Shown: positions 53,591 through 62,443 of the stretch, in pieces | How positions within the stretch are numbered: position 1 is the first letter of the stretch | Layout: each line of letters starts with the position of its first letter | Assembly: GCF_005818865.1 (NCBI RefSeq) | Contig: NZ_VBRY01000002.1 | Span: 248,001-312,000, forward strand | Length of the DNA stretch: 64,000 nt | Direction: 5' to 3' | Source: Mariprofundus erugo | GTDB taxonomy: Bacteria; Pseudomonadota; Zetaproteobacteria; Mariprofundales; Mariprofundaceae | The notes under the pieces: generated by a model | The model's database searches: none | Told to the model about the DNA's origin: nothing | Seen by the model: only the letters and a program-made list of their open reading frames with translations | Made by a program: the position numbers and the translations under genes

Positions 53591-55447
53591 ATGACAATCG
53601 ATGACATGGACGATGAATTGAGCGAAGCGTTTATGGATGACTTCCAGGATATGCTGTTTGAGGCAGCAAATTTTATCCGCAATTGCGATCCGGATGCGCA
53701 GCGGTTTATTGATCTGTTTTCATTGCTGGCCAGTGAAGATTTCTTCCCGTTTTTCGAGCGTCTGAATATTGAAAACGCTGCAGAGCTGCGTCGGCTGGCG
53801 CGGCTGTTTGCCATTCAGATTTGGAATGCCACACCATTGCCATCGAACCATTTTCGCCCGTTGCCGTTGCCGGAGCCCAAACGCAATGATCCCTGCCTGT
53901 GCGGTTCCGGCAAAAAGCTCAAACAGTGTTGCGCGCGCCTGGGGCATGAAGGGATGCCCGGAATTTCCGCCAATCTGATGACCGCGCTGATGCTGGAGGT
54001 CGTCACGCAGGCCGAGCTGAAACAGGCATGGCAACATCTGCCGCATATGGCGCTGGGCTATATTGCATCATCATGGATGCGTGAAGATGAGGCGATGGCA
54101 AACCGCGCATTGATGATGCTCGAACCGATTTTTAAACAGGATGATCATCTTCTTGATCATCGCGATGAGGTGGCGCTAGATGCCATGTTCGAACTCTGCA
54201 GCCTGCTCGATAAACCGCGCAAAAAGAGCGCCCTGATCAAACGCTTCATGGCCCATCCGAGCAAGGTGTTGCAGGCAACGGCACTGCACAGACAGTGCAC
54301 GATACTGGGGGATCAGGGTAAGGATGCTGAGGCATGGGCCTATTTTCAGACGGCTCAGAGACTGGATCCCAATAACCCGTCATTGAGTCATCTGGAGTTG
54401 CTATTGCTGATGCAACAGGGGAAAACCGATCAGATGCAGCAACGGGGTAAATACTGGCTCAAACGGCTGGCCGGCATGAACCGGGCCGGCGAACTCGATG
54501 AGCTTATTGATCTGATCAAACAAATGATCTCCGATTCGCCGACGGCAATGGCCCCGCTGGTGGATCAGCTGAATCCCGGCGCCGGCCGTCTGATTGGCTG
54601 GTTGCAAAATGCCATGCGCAATCCGCCCGCCCTGATGCATAAAACCGTCTGCCACAACGATTTATGCATTGTCGAACCAAAAAACAGGGAAGCAGGTACA
54701 CTGTTACGGCAGTGGGAACAGCTGGTATTGAGCCACGAAGATTTATGGCAACAGCCCGGACCATGGCTGAAACTGCTGGAACAACATCCGCAACTGGCAG
54801 GAAGCATCAATGTCATTGATGATCTGATCGGGGCCGTTTATGACCTGGATACCCCCAACCCTCGGGCTGTGTTTCAACCACTGGTAATGCTGGCCATGCT
54901 GCAGATCAAGGCGCTGCTGCCGATGGTGCCACAACAACCATTTGCGTGGGCTGCCCTGGAGAACCGGCCGGCACTGCGCGTTCTCGGTTTTCTGGCCGAC
55001 ACCATGGAAGAGCTGGATAGCGATAAGGAGTCGCTGGAGATACGCGAATGGCTGCTGAGGCTGAATCCCAATGACAATCAGGGCATGCGTTCGCTGGTGA
55101 TCAATCGCTATCTGCAGCTGGGGCGCAATCAGGATGCCGTCGAGCTCGCCCGACACTACCCGGAAGATTTCGACGTCAGCATCAATTTTGGCTACGCGCT
55201 GGCATTGTTCAGATTGGGAAAGCGCAGCGAGGCCGACAAACGTCTGATGCAGGCGATCAGGCAATCGCCGCGCATTGTCGATACCTTGCAGCGCACGCGA
55301 ATGAAGGAGCCCAAACAGCTGCATCCGGGATATATCTCGCTCGGCGGCGAAGATGAAGCATGGTACTACCGCGAGCATGCACGCGATTTGTGGCTGGCGA
55401 CACCCGATGCCATGTCCTGGCTGAAACAAATCGCCCAACGCAAGTGA
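53591..55447 (+). CDS. SEC-C motif and TPR-like repeat protein
   Basis: 618 residues. An N-terminal helical region comes first, then the zinc-binding SEC-C motif (KRNDPCLCGSGKKLKQCC, about 97-114), known from the SecA tail and many small adaptors. A long TPR-like helical part follows (for example AWAYFQTAQRLDPNNPSLSHLE and ALFRLGKRSEADKRL). No catalytic domain is seen. Composition is like the chromosomal genes, so it may belong to the host and not to the insert before it. GAGGAGAAG precedes the ATG. It is upstream of cobU by 18 bases. Function unknown; a chaperone- or ribosome-related adaptor is conceivable. Confidence 0.8.
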   Translation: MTIDDMDDELSEAFMDDFQDMLFEAANFIRNCDPDAQRFIDLFSLLASEDFFPFFERLNIENAAELRRLARLFAIQIWNATPLPSNHFRPLPLPEPKRNDPCLCGSGKKLKQCCARLGHEGMPGISANLMTALMLEVVTQAELKQAWQHLPHMALGYIASSWMREDEAMANRALMMLEPIFKQDDHLLDHRDEVALDAMFELCSLLDKPRKKSALIKRFMAHPSKVLQATALHRQCTILGDQGKDAEAWAYFQTAQRLDPNNPSLSHLELLLLMQQGKTDQMQQRGKYWLKRLAGMNRAGELDELIDLIKQMISDSPTAMAPLVDQLNPGAGRLIGWLQNAMRNPPALMHKTVCHNDLCIVEPKNREAGTLLRQWEQLVLSHEDLWQQPGPWLKLLEQHPQLAGSINVIDDLIGAVYDLDTPNPRAVFQPLVMLAMLQIKALLPMVPQQPFAWAALENRPALRVLGFLADTMEELDSDKESLEIREWLLRLNPNDNQGMRSLVINRYLQLGRNQDAVELARHYPEDFDVSINFGYALALFRLGKRSEADKRLMQAIRQSPRIVDTLQRTRMKEPKQLHPGYISLGGEDEAWYYREHARDLWLATPDAMSWLKQIAQRK

Positions 55448-55465
55448 AATGAGGGATATATCACC

Positions 55466-55990
55466 ATGCCTGTCACACTGATTCTCGGCGGAGCCCGCAG
55501 TGGCAAAAGCCGCCGGGCTGAAACCATTGCCTTTACCCATAGCGACCACCCGCTTTATATCGCAACCGCACCGTTGATCGAAGGCGATGACGAATGGAGT
55601 GCCCGCATCCATCACCACCGTCAGCAACGCGGCGAACGCTGGCGGGTCATCGAAGAGGAGATCGCCATTGCCGCTGTGCTGGAACAACAGGCCGGTTACG
55701 GCTCGACCGTGCTGGTCGATTGCCTGACCCTGTGGCTTGCCAATCTGCTGCAGGCGGAAATGGACCCTGAGGCAGAAGCCATGCGGCTGTGTCACACGCT
55801 GAAACACTGTGAGGGTAATATCATTCTGGTCTCCAACGAGGTCGGCATGGGGCTGGTGCCTGAATCGTCGCTCGGGCGCGCCTTCCGTGATGCGCAGGGG
55901 CGCTTGAACCAGGCCGTTGCCATGGTCGCACAACGTGTGGAGTTTGTCGCAGCGGGACTGCCAATCTGCTTAAAGGGAGAGAAAGAGTGA
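55466..55990 (+). CDS. cobU: CobU, adenosylcobinamide kinase / phosphate guanylyltransferase
   Basis: 174-residue bifunctional enzyme that phosphorylates adenosylcobinamide and attaches GMP. It has the P-loop ILGGARSGKSRRAE, the histidine-rich RIHHHRQQRGERW with the guanylylated histidine, VLVDCLTLWLANLL, and VSNEVGMGLVPESSLGRAFRDAQGRLNQ. Full length. It resumes the cobalamin series after the accessory insert, and its stop overlaps the cobT start. Confidence 0.95.
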   Translation: MPVTLILGGARSGKSRRAETIAFTHSDHPLYIATAPLIEGDDEWSARIHHHRQQRGERWRVIEEEIAIAAVLEQQAGYGSTVLVDCLTLWLANLLQAEMDPEAEAMRLCHTLKHCEGNIILVSNEVGMGLVPESSLGRAFRDAQGRLNQAVAMVAQRVEFVAAGLPICLKGEKE

Positions 55991-57015
55991 CGATTGCTGT
56001 CATCCATGCTGAAAAAGAACAACGGGCCCGAGCCCATCAGGATCAACTCACCAAACCACGCGGTGCACTGGGGCGGCTCGAAGATATCGCCTGCTGGTTT
56101 GCCGCCCGTCAGGGCAAAGAGCTGCCTGATCCACTGCAGCCGCATATCGCAGTGTTTGCCGGCGATCACGGCGTTTGCGATGAGGGGGTATCGGCCTATC
56201 CATCGGTCGTAACGGGTGAAATGGTGAAAAACTTTGCCCGCGGTGGGGCCGCAATCAATGTGCTGGCCCGCCAGATCGGGGCCACGCTCGCAGTCGTCGA
56301 TGTCGGCGTCATGGTCGATCTTTCCGGGATCGAGGGCATCGAGCACAACAACGTTCGCAGAGGTACAGCTAATCTGCTGCATGAAGCCGCCATGGGGGAA
56401 GCCGAGTGTCTGGCCGCCATCCACACAGGTCGCAGGATCGCATGCGAAGCAATCGCCAAAGGTGCGAATCTGCTCATTGCAGGCGATATGGGTATTGGTA
56501 ACACCACGGCATCGGCCTGCCTGATTTGCCGGTTTAGCGGCGCAACAGCTGATGCAGTGGTCGGTTTCGGCACAGGCGTTGACAGCCATGGACGCCAGTT
56601 GAAGGTGGATATTGTTTCACGCGCGCTGGCACGCATCGGTAACTGCCCGGATGAAGCGGTACTGCAACAGGTTGGCGGGCTGGAGATTGCCGCTATGGCC
56701 GGCTTTTATCTGCAGGCGGCAGAGGCGGGCGTGCCTGTCGTCGTTGACGGTTTTATTGCTGCGGCTGCGGCACTGGCCGCACGGGTCATGGAGCCACAGG
56801 TAACCGGATGGATGCTGGCCAGCCACGTTTCACGTGAAAATGGTCATCACATCGCACTGAATGCACTGGGGCTTTCACCCATGATCGACTTCGGCATGCG
56901 CCTGGGGGAGGGATCCGGTGCAGCGCTGATCGTACCGCTACTGCAATCGGCCATCGCCCTGCACAACGAAATGGCCACATTTGCAAGCGCCGGGGTCACC
57001 GATAAAGATGAGTGA
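55987..57015 (+). CDS. cobT: CobT, nicotinate-nucleotide:DMB phosphoribosyltransferase
   Basis: 342-residue enzyme that activates dimethylbenzimidazole (from BluB at 47480) to alpha-ribazole phosphate. Segments: LTKPRGALGRLEDIACWFAA, VFAGDHGVCDEGVSAYPSVVT, GDMGIGNTTASA, VVDGFIAAAAALAA, and the catalytic glutamate in MRLGEGSGAAL. The GTG start overlaps the cobU TGA. The end overlaps the cobC start by eight bases. Confidence 0.95.
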   Translation: MTIAVIHAEKEQRARAHQDQLTKPRGALGRLEDIACWFAARQGKELPDPLQPHIAVFAGDHGVCDEGVSAYPSVVTGEMVKNFARGGAAINVLARQIGATLAVVDVGVMVDLSGIEGIEHNNVRRGTANLLHEAAMGEAECLAAIHTGRRIACEAIAKGANLLIAGDMGIGNTTASACLICRFSGATADAVVGFGTGVDSHGRQLKVDIVSRALARIGNCPDEAVLQQVGGLEIAAMAGFYLQAAEAGVPVVVDGFIAAAAALAARVMEPQVTGWMLASHVSRENGHHIALNALGLSPMIDFGMRLGEGSGAALIVPLLQSAIALHNEMATFASAGVTDKDE

Positions 57016-57619
57016 CCCGATTGTCATTACACTGCTCCGTCATGGCGAGGTGAATGCAAACGGGTGGGCCTTTCGCGGCAGTACCGATGTGCCGCTCTCA
57101 ACACGCGGCTGGAGCCAGATGAGAGCTGTAACGAATCATCTGGAGCCAATCGATCGGATTGCCACATCTCCGCTGCAACGCTGCCGCCTGTTTGCCGAAG
57201 AGCTGAGCCATCAGCATCAACTCCCGTTGCTCACACTCACTGACATGGCCGAAATGGACTTTGGTGATTGGGAAAACAGGAGCTTCGATGATATCTGCGG
57301 CGAAGAAAAACAGCTGTTACAGCAGTTCTGGGACTCCCCTGTTGGTATCAGGCCACCCGGCGGGGAGTCATTTGACGAATTCAGCCAGCGCGTCATCGAC
57401 TGCTGGCATACATGGATTCAAAACGATAGTGGAAAAAACCGACTGCTCGTCGCGCATGGCGGCGTCATCCGGGTCTTGCTCGCCCATACACTCGAGATGC
57501 CCATGCATGCGCTCTGGCGGCTACACCTGCCATATGCCTCATGCAGCCGGATCTCCCTGCTTGACGGGCATCAGCCGAGGTTGCTGTTTATGAACAGGGA
57601 GCCCGTGTGCGCGGAGTGA
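57008..57619 (+). CDS. cobC: Alpha-ribazole phosphatase (histidine phosphatase family)
   Basis: 203 residues of the phosphoglycerate-mutase-like superfamily. The phosphohistidine is in TLLRHGEVNANGWAFRG, with arginine in ATSPLQRCRLFAEEL, glutamate in MAEMDFGDWENRSF and the second histidine in LLVAHGGVIRVLL. Position between cobT and cobS identifies it as the alpha-ribazole-phosphate phosphatase. The start at 57008 lies inside the end of cobT. Its stop lies inside the start of cobS. Confidence 0.92.
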   Translation: MSDPIVITLLRHGEVNANGWAFRGSTDVPLSTRGWSQMRAVTNHLEPIDRIATSPLQRCRLFAEELSHQHQLPLLTLTDMAEMDFGDWENRSFDDICGEEKQLLQQFWDSPVGIRPPGGESFDEFSQRVIDCWHTWIQNDSGKNRLLVAHGGVIRVLLAHTLEMPMHALWRLHLPYASCSRISLLDGHQPRLLFMNREPVCAE

Positions 57620-58332
57620 TTCTTGCCTTTCAGTTTCTGACCCGCCTGCCCACACCGCAACTGGCCGACTTTAAAAAAGAGGAGCTCTCCTCTTCCGCCG
57701 TCTGGTTCCCGGTGGTCGGACTCTGCATCGGCCTGTTCATCATCGGCATCGCCAGCATCGGCCTGCATGCAAATCCGTTGATGGCCGCTCTGCTGGCGGT
57801 GCTGTTATGGATTGCCATCACTGGTGGTCTGCACCTCGATGGCGCAGCCGATCTCGCTGATGGACTGGGAGCTGCACATCGTGACCCGGAGCGCTTGCTG
57901 GCCGTCATGAAAGATCCGCACACCGGTGCGTTCGGCGTCATGGCGATCGTTTCCATTCTGCTCACCAAACTGATCGCCGTTGCCTGGCTGCTCGAATCAC
58001 CGGCCGCCAACCTGTGGGCACTGCTGTTGATACCGGCCTGGGCAAGACTCGGGGCTATCTACTGGTCACAAACGCTGAATCCGCTGGCCCCGGGCAGTGG
58101 CGAAACCTTCGTATGGCAGGTCAACGCCAACATATACAGAGGCTGGGGCGCGGCTCTTTTCTTCCTGTCGCTGGTTGCTGTCTCACTGCTGTTTGCCCTT
58201 ATCGCGCTGTGCTCCCTGCTGCTGTGGCGAAGCTACCTGCAGCGGCGACTGGGAGGGATGAGCGGTGACTGTCTCGGTGCCGGCATCGAATATTGCGAGT
58301 GCATGATGCTGCTCGGCCTTGGCCTGCTCTGA
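57607..58332 (+). CDS. cobS: CobS, adenosylcobinamide-GDP ribazoletransferase
   Basis: 241-residue inner-membrane enzyme that joins adenosyl-GDP-cobinamide and alpha-ribazole to complete B12. Features: AFQFLTRLPTP near the start, GGLHLDGAADLADGLGAAH with catalytic acidic residues, MKDPHTGAFGVMA, and GMSGDCLGAGIEYCE near the end. About six hydrophobic segments. The GTG start overlaps cobC by 13 bases, and the TGA overlaps the btuC ATG. Confidence 0.95.
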   Translation: MRGVILAFQFLTRLPTPQLADFKKEELSSSAVWFPVVGLCIGLFIIGIASIGLHANPLMAALLAVLLWIAITGGLHLDGAADLADGLGAAHRDPERLLAVMKDPHTGAFGVMAIVSILLTKLIAVAWLLESPAANLWALLLIPAWARLGAIYWSQTLNPLAPGSGETFVWQVNANIYRGWGAALFFLSLVAVSLLFALIALCSLLLWRSYLQRRLGGMSGDCLGAGIEYCECMMLLGLGLL

Positions 58333-59258
58333 TGCTGCGCTGGGGTGCACTCCTGCTTGCTCTGGCAGCCTGTCTGCTACTGGGGCTGGCCGTCGGTCAG
58401 CAGTGGATGAATCCGCTGGATGCAACAGGACAGGATGCCGTTATTCTTTGGCAACTAAGACTTCCCCGCGTACTGGTTGCTTTTGCCGTAGGCGGGCTGC
58501 TGGCACTGGCGGGAGCATGGTTTCAGGTGTTATTGGGCAACCCGCTGGCTGAACCCTATGTGCTGGGGGTGGCGGGATCGGCCTCTGCCGGAGCCGTCAC
58601 GGGCTTGATGATCCTGCCTGAATCCGCCTGGGCTATGTCGCTCGGCGCTTTTGCCGGTGCCTGGATCGGCATCATTGCCGTCATGCTTTTCTCCCGGCTC
58701 GGTGCCAGCCGCATGTTACTGGCCGGTGTCGTGCTGGCCGCATTCTGGTCGGCAATCCTGGCTCTGCTGCTGGCTCTGTTACCCGAGCAGGGACTGTTTC
58801 GTGCCTTCGCCTGGATGATGGGGGATCTCTCCCACAGTGACGTACCTGTTCCGGTCCTGTTACTGGCATGGGCCATCGCACTCTCATGCGGCCTGATGCT
58901 CTCCCGTTCACTGGATAAGCTGCTGCTTGGCGAACGCCATGCCGAAGCCCTCGGTGTCAACGTGAAGCAGCTGCGTACACGGCTGTTATGGCTTGCCTCT
59001 GCCGTCACGGCACTGTCAGTCACAGCAGCCGGCACCATCGGCTTTGTCGGCCTGGTGGTTCCGCATTTAATGCGTCTGATTTTCGGCTCACTGCACAAAG
59101 CGGTACTGCCTGCCTCAGCGATCGGCGGCGGCCTGCTATTGTTGCTGGCCGATACCACCGCCCGCACCATCATTGCACCGGCCGAACTGCCGGTCGGCGT
59201 ACTTACGGCCATCATCGGCGTACCGGTATTTCTCCTGCTGCTGTTGAGGCGCGGTTAA
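58332..59258 (+). CDS. btuC: BtuC/FecCD-family ABC transporter permease (cobalamin)
   Basis: 308-residue inner-membrane permease with about ten hydrophobic helices. Signature parts are LRLPRVLVAFAVGGLLALAG, LLGNPLAEPYVLGVAGSASAGAV, LGERHAEALGVNVKQLR (ATPase-contacting loop) and AGTIGFVGLVVPHLMRL. B12 as substrate follows from the operon and from btuF at 46577. The start at 58332 is coupled to the cobS stop (TGATG); an upstream in-frame ATG would overlap cobS by 40 bases. Confidence 0.92.
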   Translation: MLRWGALLLALAACLLLGLAVGQQWMNPLDATGQDAVILWQLRLPRVLVAFAVGGLLALAGAWFQVLLGNPLAEPYVLGVAGSASAGAVTGLMILPESAWAMSLGAFAGAWIGIIAVMLFSRLGASRMLLAGVVLAAFWSAILALLLALLPEQGLFRAFAWMMGDLSHSDVPVPVLLLAWAIALSCGLMLSRSLDKLLLGERHAEALGVNVKQLRTRLLWLASAVTALSVTAAGTIGFVGLVVPHLMRLIFGSLHKAVLPASAIGGGLLLLLADTTARTIIAPAELPVGVLTAIIGVPVFLLLLLRRG

Positions 59259-59993
59259 ATGTCCGCACGCATGCAACTGACAGATGTATCGATCCGACGT
59301 GGTGACAGAGTCCTGCTCTCTCAGCTGAGCTGTGAACTTCATGCCGGTGAGATCACGGTCGTGCTCGGCCCCAACGGGGCAGGAAAATCGAGTCTGCTAC
59401 TGGCCATAGCACGGCTGATTGAGGCCAGCGGCTCCATCACGCTGGCAGGTCGTCCGCTGGCAAACTTCAGCCGGCATGAACTGACCGGACAAATCTCATG
59501 GCAGGGCGAGCTGCCACCCACCGAGTTCGGGTTGACGGTTCAGCAGCGCCTTGAGCTGGCTGGCACCGATGCGAAAGATGAGATCGAGAGTGTCGCGACC
59601 GGCATGGATATCAACCATCTGTTATCCCGCCCGCTCGGTCAGCTCTCCAGTGGCGAGCGCCAGCGCACCGAACTTGCAGCCCTGATGTTGCGCGACACAC
59701 CACTCTGGTTACTGGATGAACCCACCGCCCACCTTGACCTCAAACACCAGATTCAGTGTATCGAGATGCTAAAGTCACAACGCGACAAGGGTCGCACCAT
59801 AATCACGGTATTGCATGATTTGCAGCAGGCGATGGCTATTGCTGACCACTTGATCCTGATAGATGGCCGTGGCGGAGCCGAACATGGTGAGGCCGCCGGG
59901 CTGTTTGATCCGGCCCGAATGACAGCACTGTTTAGCGCATCACTCAGACAACAGGGAGCACTGCTTGTCCCTGATTACGGGGAGAAAACATGA
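59259..59993 (+). CDS. btuD: BtuD-like ABC transporter ATPase (cobalamin)
   Basis: 244-residue ATPase that powers BtuC. Walker A LGPNGAGKSSLLL, Q-loop region ISWQGEL, signature LSSGERQRTELA, Walker B LWLLDEPTAHLD and switch VLHDLQQAM are all intact. The ATG follows the btuC stop with no gap. The stop overlaps the cobO start (ATGA). Confidence 0.94.
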   Translation: MSARMQLTDVSIRRGDRVLLSQLSCELHAGEITVVLGPNGAGKSSLLLAIARLIEASGSITLAGRPLANFSRHELTGQISWQGELPPTEFGLTVQQRLELAGTDAKDEIESVATGMDINHLLSRPLGQLSSGERQRTELAALMLRDTPLWLLDEPTAHLDLKHQIQCIEMLKSQRDKGRTIITVLHDLQQAMAIADHLILIDGRGGAEHGEAAGLFDPARMTALFSASLRQQGALLVPDYGEKT

Positions 59994-60526
59994 AAGCACG
60001 CGATAAACGACAGGGCGTCGTACTCGTCCACACCGGCGAAGGCAAAGGTAAATCATCCTCCGCCTTTGGCGTGGCCTTTCGCGCTGCCGGCTGGGGCATG
60101 AGCGTGTGCGTAATCCAGTTTATCAAGGGCAAATGGAAAACCGGCGAGGAGCGCGCATCAAAGGCTTTCGCTCACATGGAGTGGCACGCACTCGGTGACG
60201 GCTTTACCTGGGACACGAAAAACCCCGAACAGGACATCAAAACCAGCCGCGAAATCTGGGAGTTCTGTAAGGAAAAGGTGCGCTCGCATGAGTTCGACCT
60301 GATTGTTCTGGATGAAATCAATTACTGCTCAGGATATGGCTGGATATCAGGTCAGGAGATCGCCGAATTTATTCGCGATGAAAAACCGGCATGGATGCAC
60401 CTGATTCTGACCGGCCGCAATGCCGCAGCGGAGGTCATCGAAGTCGCCGATACCGTCACCGAGATGAAAATGATCAAGCACGCATATGAATCAGGTATCT
60501 CTGCCACCCAGGGCATCGAGTTTTGA
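59990..60526 (+). CDS. cobO: Cob(I)yrinic acid a,c-diamide adenosyltransferase (CobO/BtuR type)
   Basis: 178-residue ATP:corrinoid adenosyltransferase that attaches the upper adenosyl ligand. The unusual P-loop VHTGEGKGKSSSAFGVAFRA, VIQFIKGKWKTGEE, VLDEINYCSGYGW and LILTGRNA are diagnostic of CobO/CobA(BtuR). Needed both for de novo synthesis and for converting imported corrinoid. The start overlaps the btuD stop. A 72-base gap follows. Confidence 0.95.
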   Translation: MKARDKRQGVVLVHTGEGKGKSSSAFGVAFRAAGWGMSVCVIQFIKGKWKTGEERASKAFAHMEWHALGDGFTWDTKNPEQDIKTSREIWEFCKEKVRSHEFDLIVLDEINYCSGYGWISGQEIAEFIRDEKPAWMHLILTGRNAAAEVIEVADTVTEMKMIKHAYESGISATQGIEF

Positions 60527-60598
60527 TCTGATCCCGTGCAAAGGTGAGAAAATGATGCCAACGGCACCATACCAGAACTGCTCAAAGGGCATAGAGTC

Positions 60599-61225
60599 AT
60601 GAAAATTCTGATTGCCCACGGCTCTTCCGATGCAACGCATGCCAAACAGGTGCGCATGCTGGCCGAAAGCGTATCCAATCTCATCGGTGAAGAGGTAAGG
60701 GCGGCATTTCTGTCGGATGAACGGCTGCCGGCAGGCAGTGTTGTGTTGCCGCTGTTTCTCGGCGCAGGAAAACATCTGAGCGAGGATGTTCCGGCACTGG
60801 TTGCTGCCTCCGGCGCCACACTGTTGCCATCGCTGAACGAGTACGCCGAACAGCTGGTCACCATGGCCTGTAACCAGCTGACCCGGGAGAGTACACGCAT
60901 CCATGCGCTGTTTGCCATCTATCGCTATAGCGGTTTTGAACCGCTGGTTGCCGCAATTCACAGCGCCAACAGCCGCTGTTCTCTGGTGGCAACCGCCTCA
61001 CTTCACTCCGAGCCCTCACTGACCAGTGTATTGAATCGCTGGCAGAGCGATGGCGTCGGGCCGATAACCGTGCAACCGATGCTGTTGTTCGGTGGCCACA
61101 CCCTTGGCAGGCTGCAGGCCATGATTGAAGACGCTTCCGCAACAGATGTCCTGCTCGCACCGGTATTGAGCGAATGTGATGGTTTTGCTGCATTGATTGC
61201 CGGTTGCCTGCAAGCACAATCATGA
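60599..61225 (+). CDS. cbiX: CbiX-like sirohydrochlorin chelatase family protein
   Basis: 208 residues. The start MKILIAHGSSDATHAKQVRML has the metal-site histidine of CbiX/SirB enzymes, and LPLFLGAGKHLSEDVPAL the second histidine. A weaker second half (ATASLHSEPSL, VQPMLLFGGHTLGRLQAMI) suggests an internal repeat as in longer CbiX forms. Known members insert cobalt or iron into sirohydrochlorin; cobalt is favoured here by the operon. Divergence from well-known CbiX is noticeable, so the metal is not certain. The stop overlaps the cobA start. Confidence 0.85.
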   Translation: MKILIAHGSSDATHAKQVRMLAESVSNLIGEEVRAAFLSDERLPAGSVVLPLFLGAGKHLSEDVPALVAASGATLLPSLNEYAEQLVTMACNQLTRESTRIHALFAIYRYSGFEPLVAAIHSANSRCSLVATASLHSEPSLTSVLNRWQSDGVGPITVQPMLLFGGHTLGRLQAMIEDASATDVLLAPVLSECDGFAALIAGCLQAQS

Positions 61226-61974
61226 GGCTTGATGCTCCCCTTCGGGCGGGTGAGGTCGCGCTGGTCGGTGCAGGCCCGGGGGCTGCAGCCCTGCTGACTC
61301 TGGCTGCCGCGTCACTGATCTCCGATTGCGATGTCATTGTCCATGATGCGCTGGTATCCGATGAGGTGCTGGCCATGGCGGCCACCGGGGCCGAGCTGAT
61401 CCCGGCAGGTAAACGCGGCGGGCGCCCGTCAGCCAGTCAGGCGGATATCTGCGACATGCTGATCGAACAGGCAAAAGCCGGTAAACGGGTGGTTCGCCTG
61501 AAAGGTGGCGACCCGTTTGTGTTCGGTCGCGGTGGCGAAGAGGTAAGAGCGCTGGCACAAGCCGGCATCCGCTTTCGAATTATTCCCGGTATCACCGCCG
61601 GTGTTGCTGCACCGGCCATGGCCGGTATCCCGGTCACCGATCGTTCGGTGAATGCAACGCTGGCGTTTCTGACCGGCCATGAAGCCAGTGATGAAAGCCG
61701 CATGGACTGGCAAGCACTTGCCAAAGCCTTTCCGGTACTGGTTTTTTATATGGCCGCACGCAACCTGCCGCGCATTGCCAGCTGCCTGCTTGGCGCCGGT
61801 CTGGATGTGCAAACACCGGTTGCTATTATTCATGCCGCAACCACAGAGCATGAACAAACGAACACCGGTACGCTGCAACAGGCGGCGGCCGGCGCTCTTG
61901 AGGCTGAATCGCCAGCCATCGTTATTATCGGTGATGTGGTTACATCACGGACTATCTGGAGAGATGAAACATGA
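61222..61974 (+). CDS. cobA: Uroporphyrinogen-III C-methyltransferase (SUMT)
   Basis: 250-residue enzyme that methylates uroporphyrinogen III at C-2 and C-7 to precorrin-2, the branch point to sirohaem and B12. Motifs: ALVGAGPGAAALLTLAAA, VSDEVLAMA, RLKGGDPFVFGRGGEE, PGITAGVAAPAMAGIPVTDR and VIIGDVV. It is a single-domain SUMT, without the CysG dehydrogenase/chelatase part, which fits a neighbouring separate chelatase. The ATG at 61222 overlaps the preceding stop. Confidence 0.95.
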   Translation: MRLDAPLRAGEVALVGAGPGAAALLTLAAASLISDCDVIVHDALVSDEVLAMAATGAELIPAGKRGGRPSASQADICDMLIEQAKAGKRVVRLKGGDPFVFGRGGEEVRALAQAGIRFRIIPGITAGVAAPAMAGIPVTDRSVNATLAFLTGHEASDESRMDWQALAKAFPVLVFYMAARNLPRIASCLLGAGLDVQTPVAIIHAATTEHEQTNTGTLQQAAAGALEAESPAIVIIGDVVTSRTIWRDET

Positions 61975-62300
61975 AAAAACCTGTCATGCCACCTTATCGT
62001 CGCCACGCCATCCTGTGCTGTGGAAAAAGCTGCGGCGAGAACCTGCCACTGCTCAACTACCTGAAAAAGAAAGTGGCAGATGCAGGACTGGTCATGGGTG
62101 ACCCTGATTCAGTGCGCGTCAACCGCGCCGGTTGCCTGGGCATCTGCAGTGATGGTCCCATCATGGTCGTACATCCTGAAGGTGTCTGGTATTGCAACCT
62201 CGATGAGGCCGGCATTGATCGTATCGTCGAAGAACATTTCCGTCAGGGGAAGGTCGTGGAGTCCCTGGCATTTTATCAGGCCAATCCGCCGGCTGAATAA
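61971..62300 (+). CDS. Thioredoxin-like [2Fe-2S] ferredoxin (CbiW-like)
   Basis: 109 residues with four cysteines in a thioredoxin-like ferredoxin pattern: the first group CCGKSCGEN near residue 16, the second RAGCLGICSDGP near residue 54. These bind a [2Fe-2S] cluster. Similar proteins follow cobalamin and sirohaem genes in several bacteria, perhaps as an electron donor. Its start overlaps the cobA stop (ATGA). It is the last gene of the cobalamin series. Confidence 0.88.
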   Translation: MKKPVMPPYRRHAILCCGKSCGENLPLLNYLKKKVADAGLVMGDPDSVRVNRAGCLGICSDGPIMVVHPEGVWYCNLDEAGIDRIVEEHFRQGKVVESLAFYQANPPAE

Positions 62301-62443
62301 ATCGCCGGCAATCTCCCGTCATCATGAAAACCCGTCGTTTTCGTGACCATTTTATGACACAATGGCGCACGTCACAGAATGTCGTTGCTGGTATTAACGG
62401 GGAAGTCCGTCTAAGCTGCTCGAAGCGTTGGCAAGGGGTGGGT

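Noticed and set aside
54743-55933. Long minus-strand open frame (about 396 codons)
   Set aside because: It lies antisense to the SEC-C and cobU genes, has no family features and arises from codon bias; likewise 26467-27378, 13897-14889 and 41862-42665.
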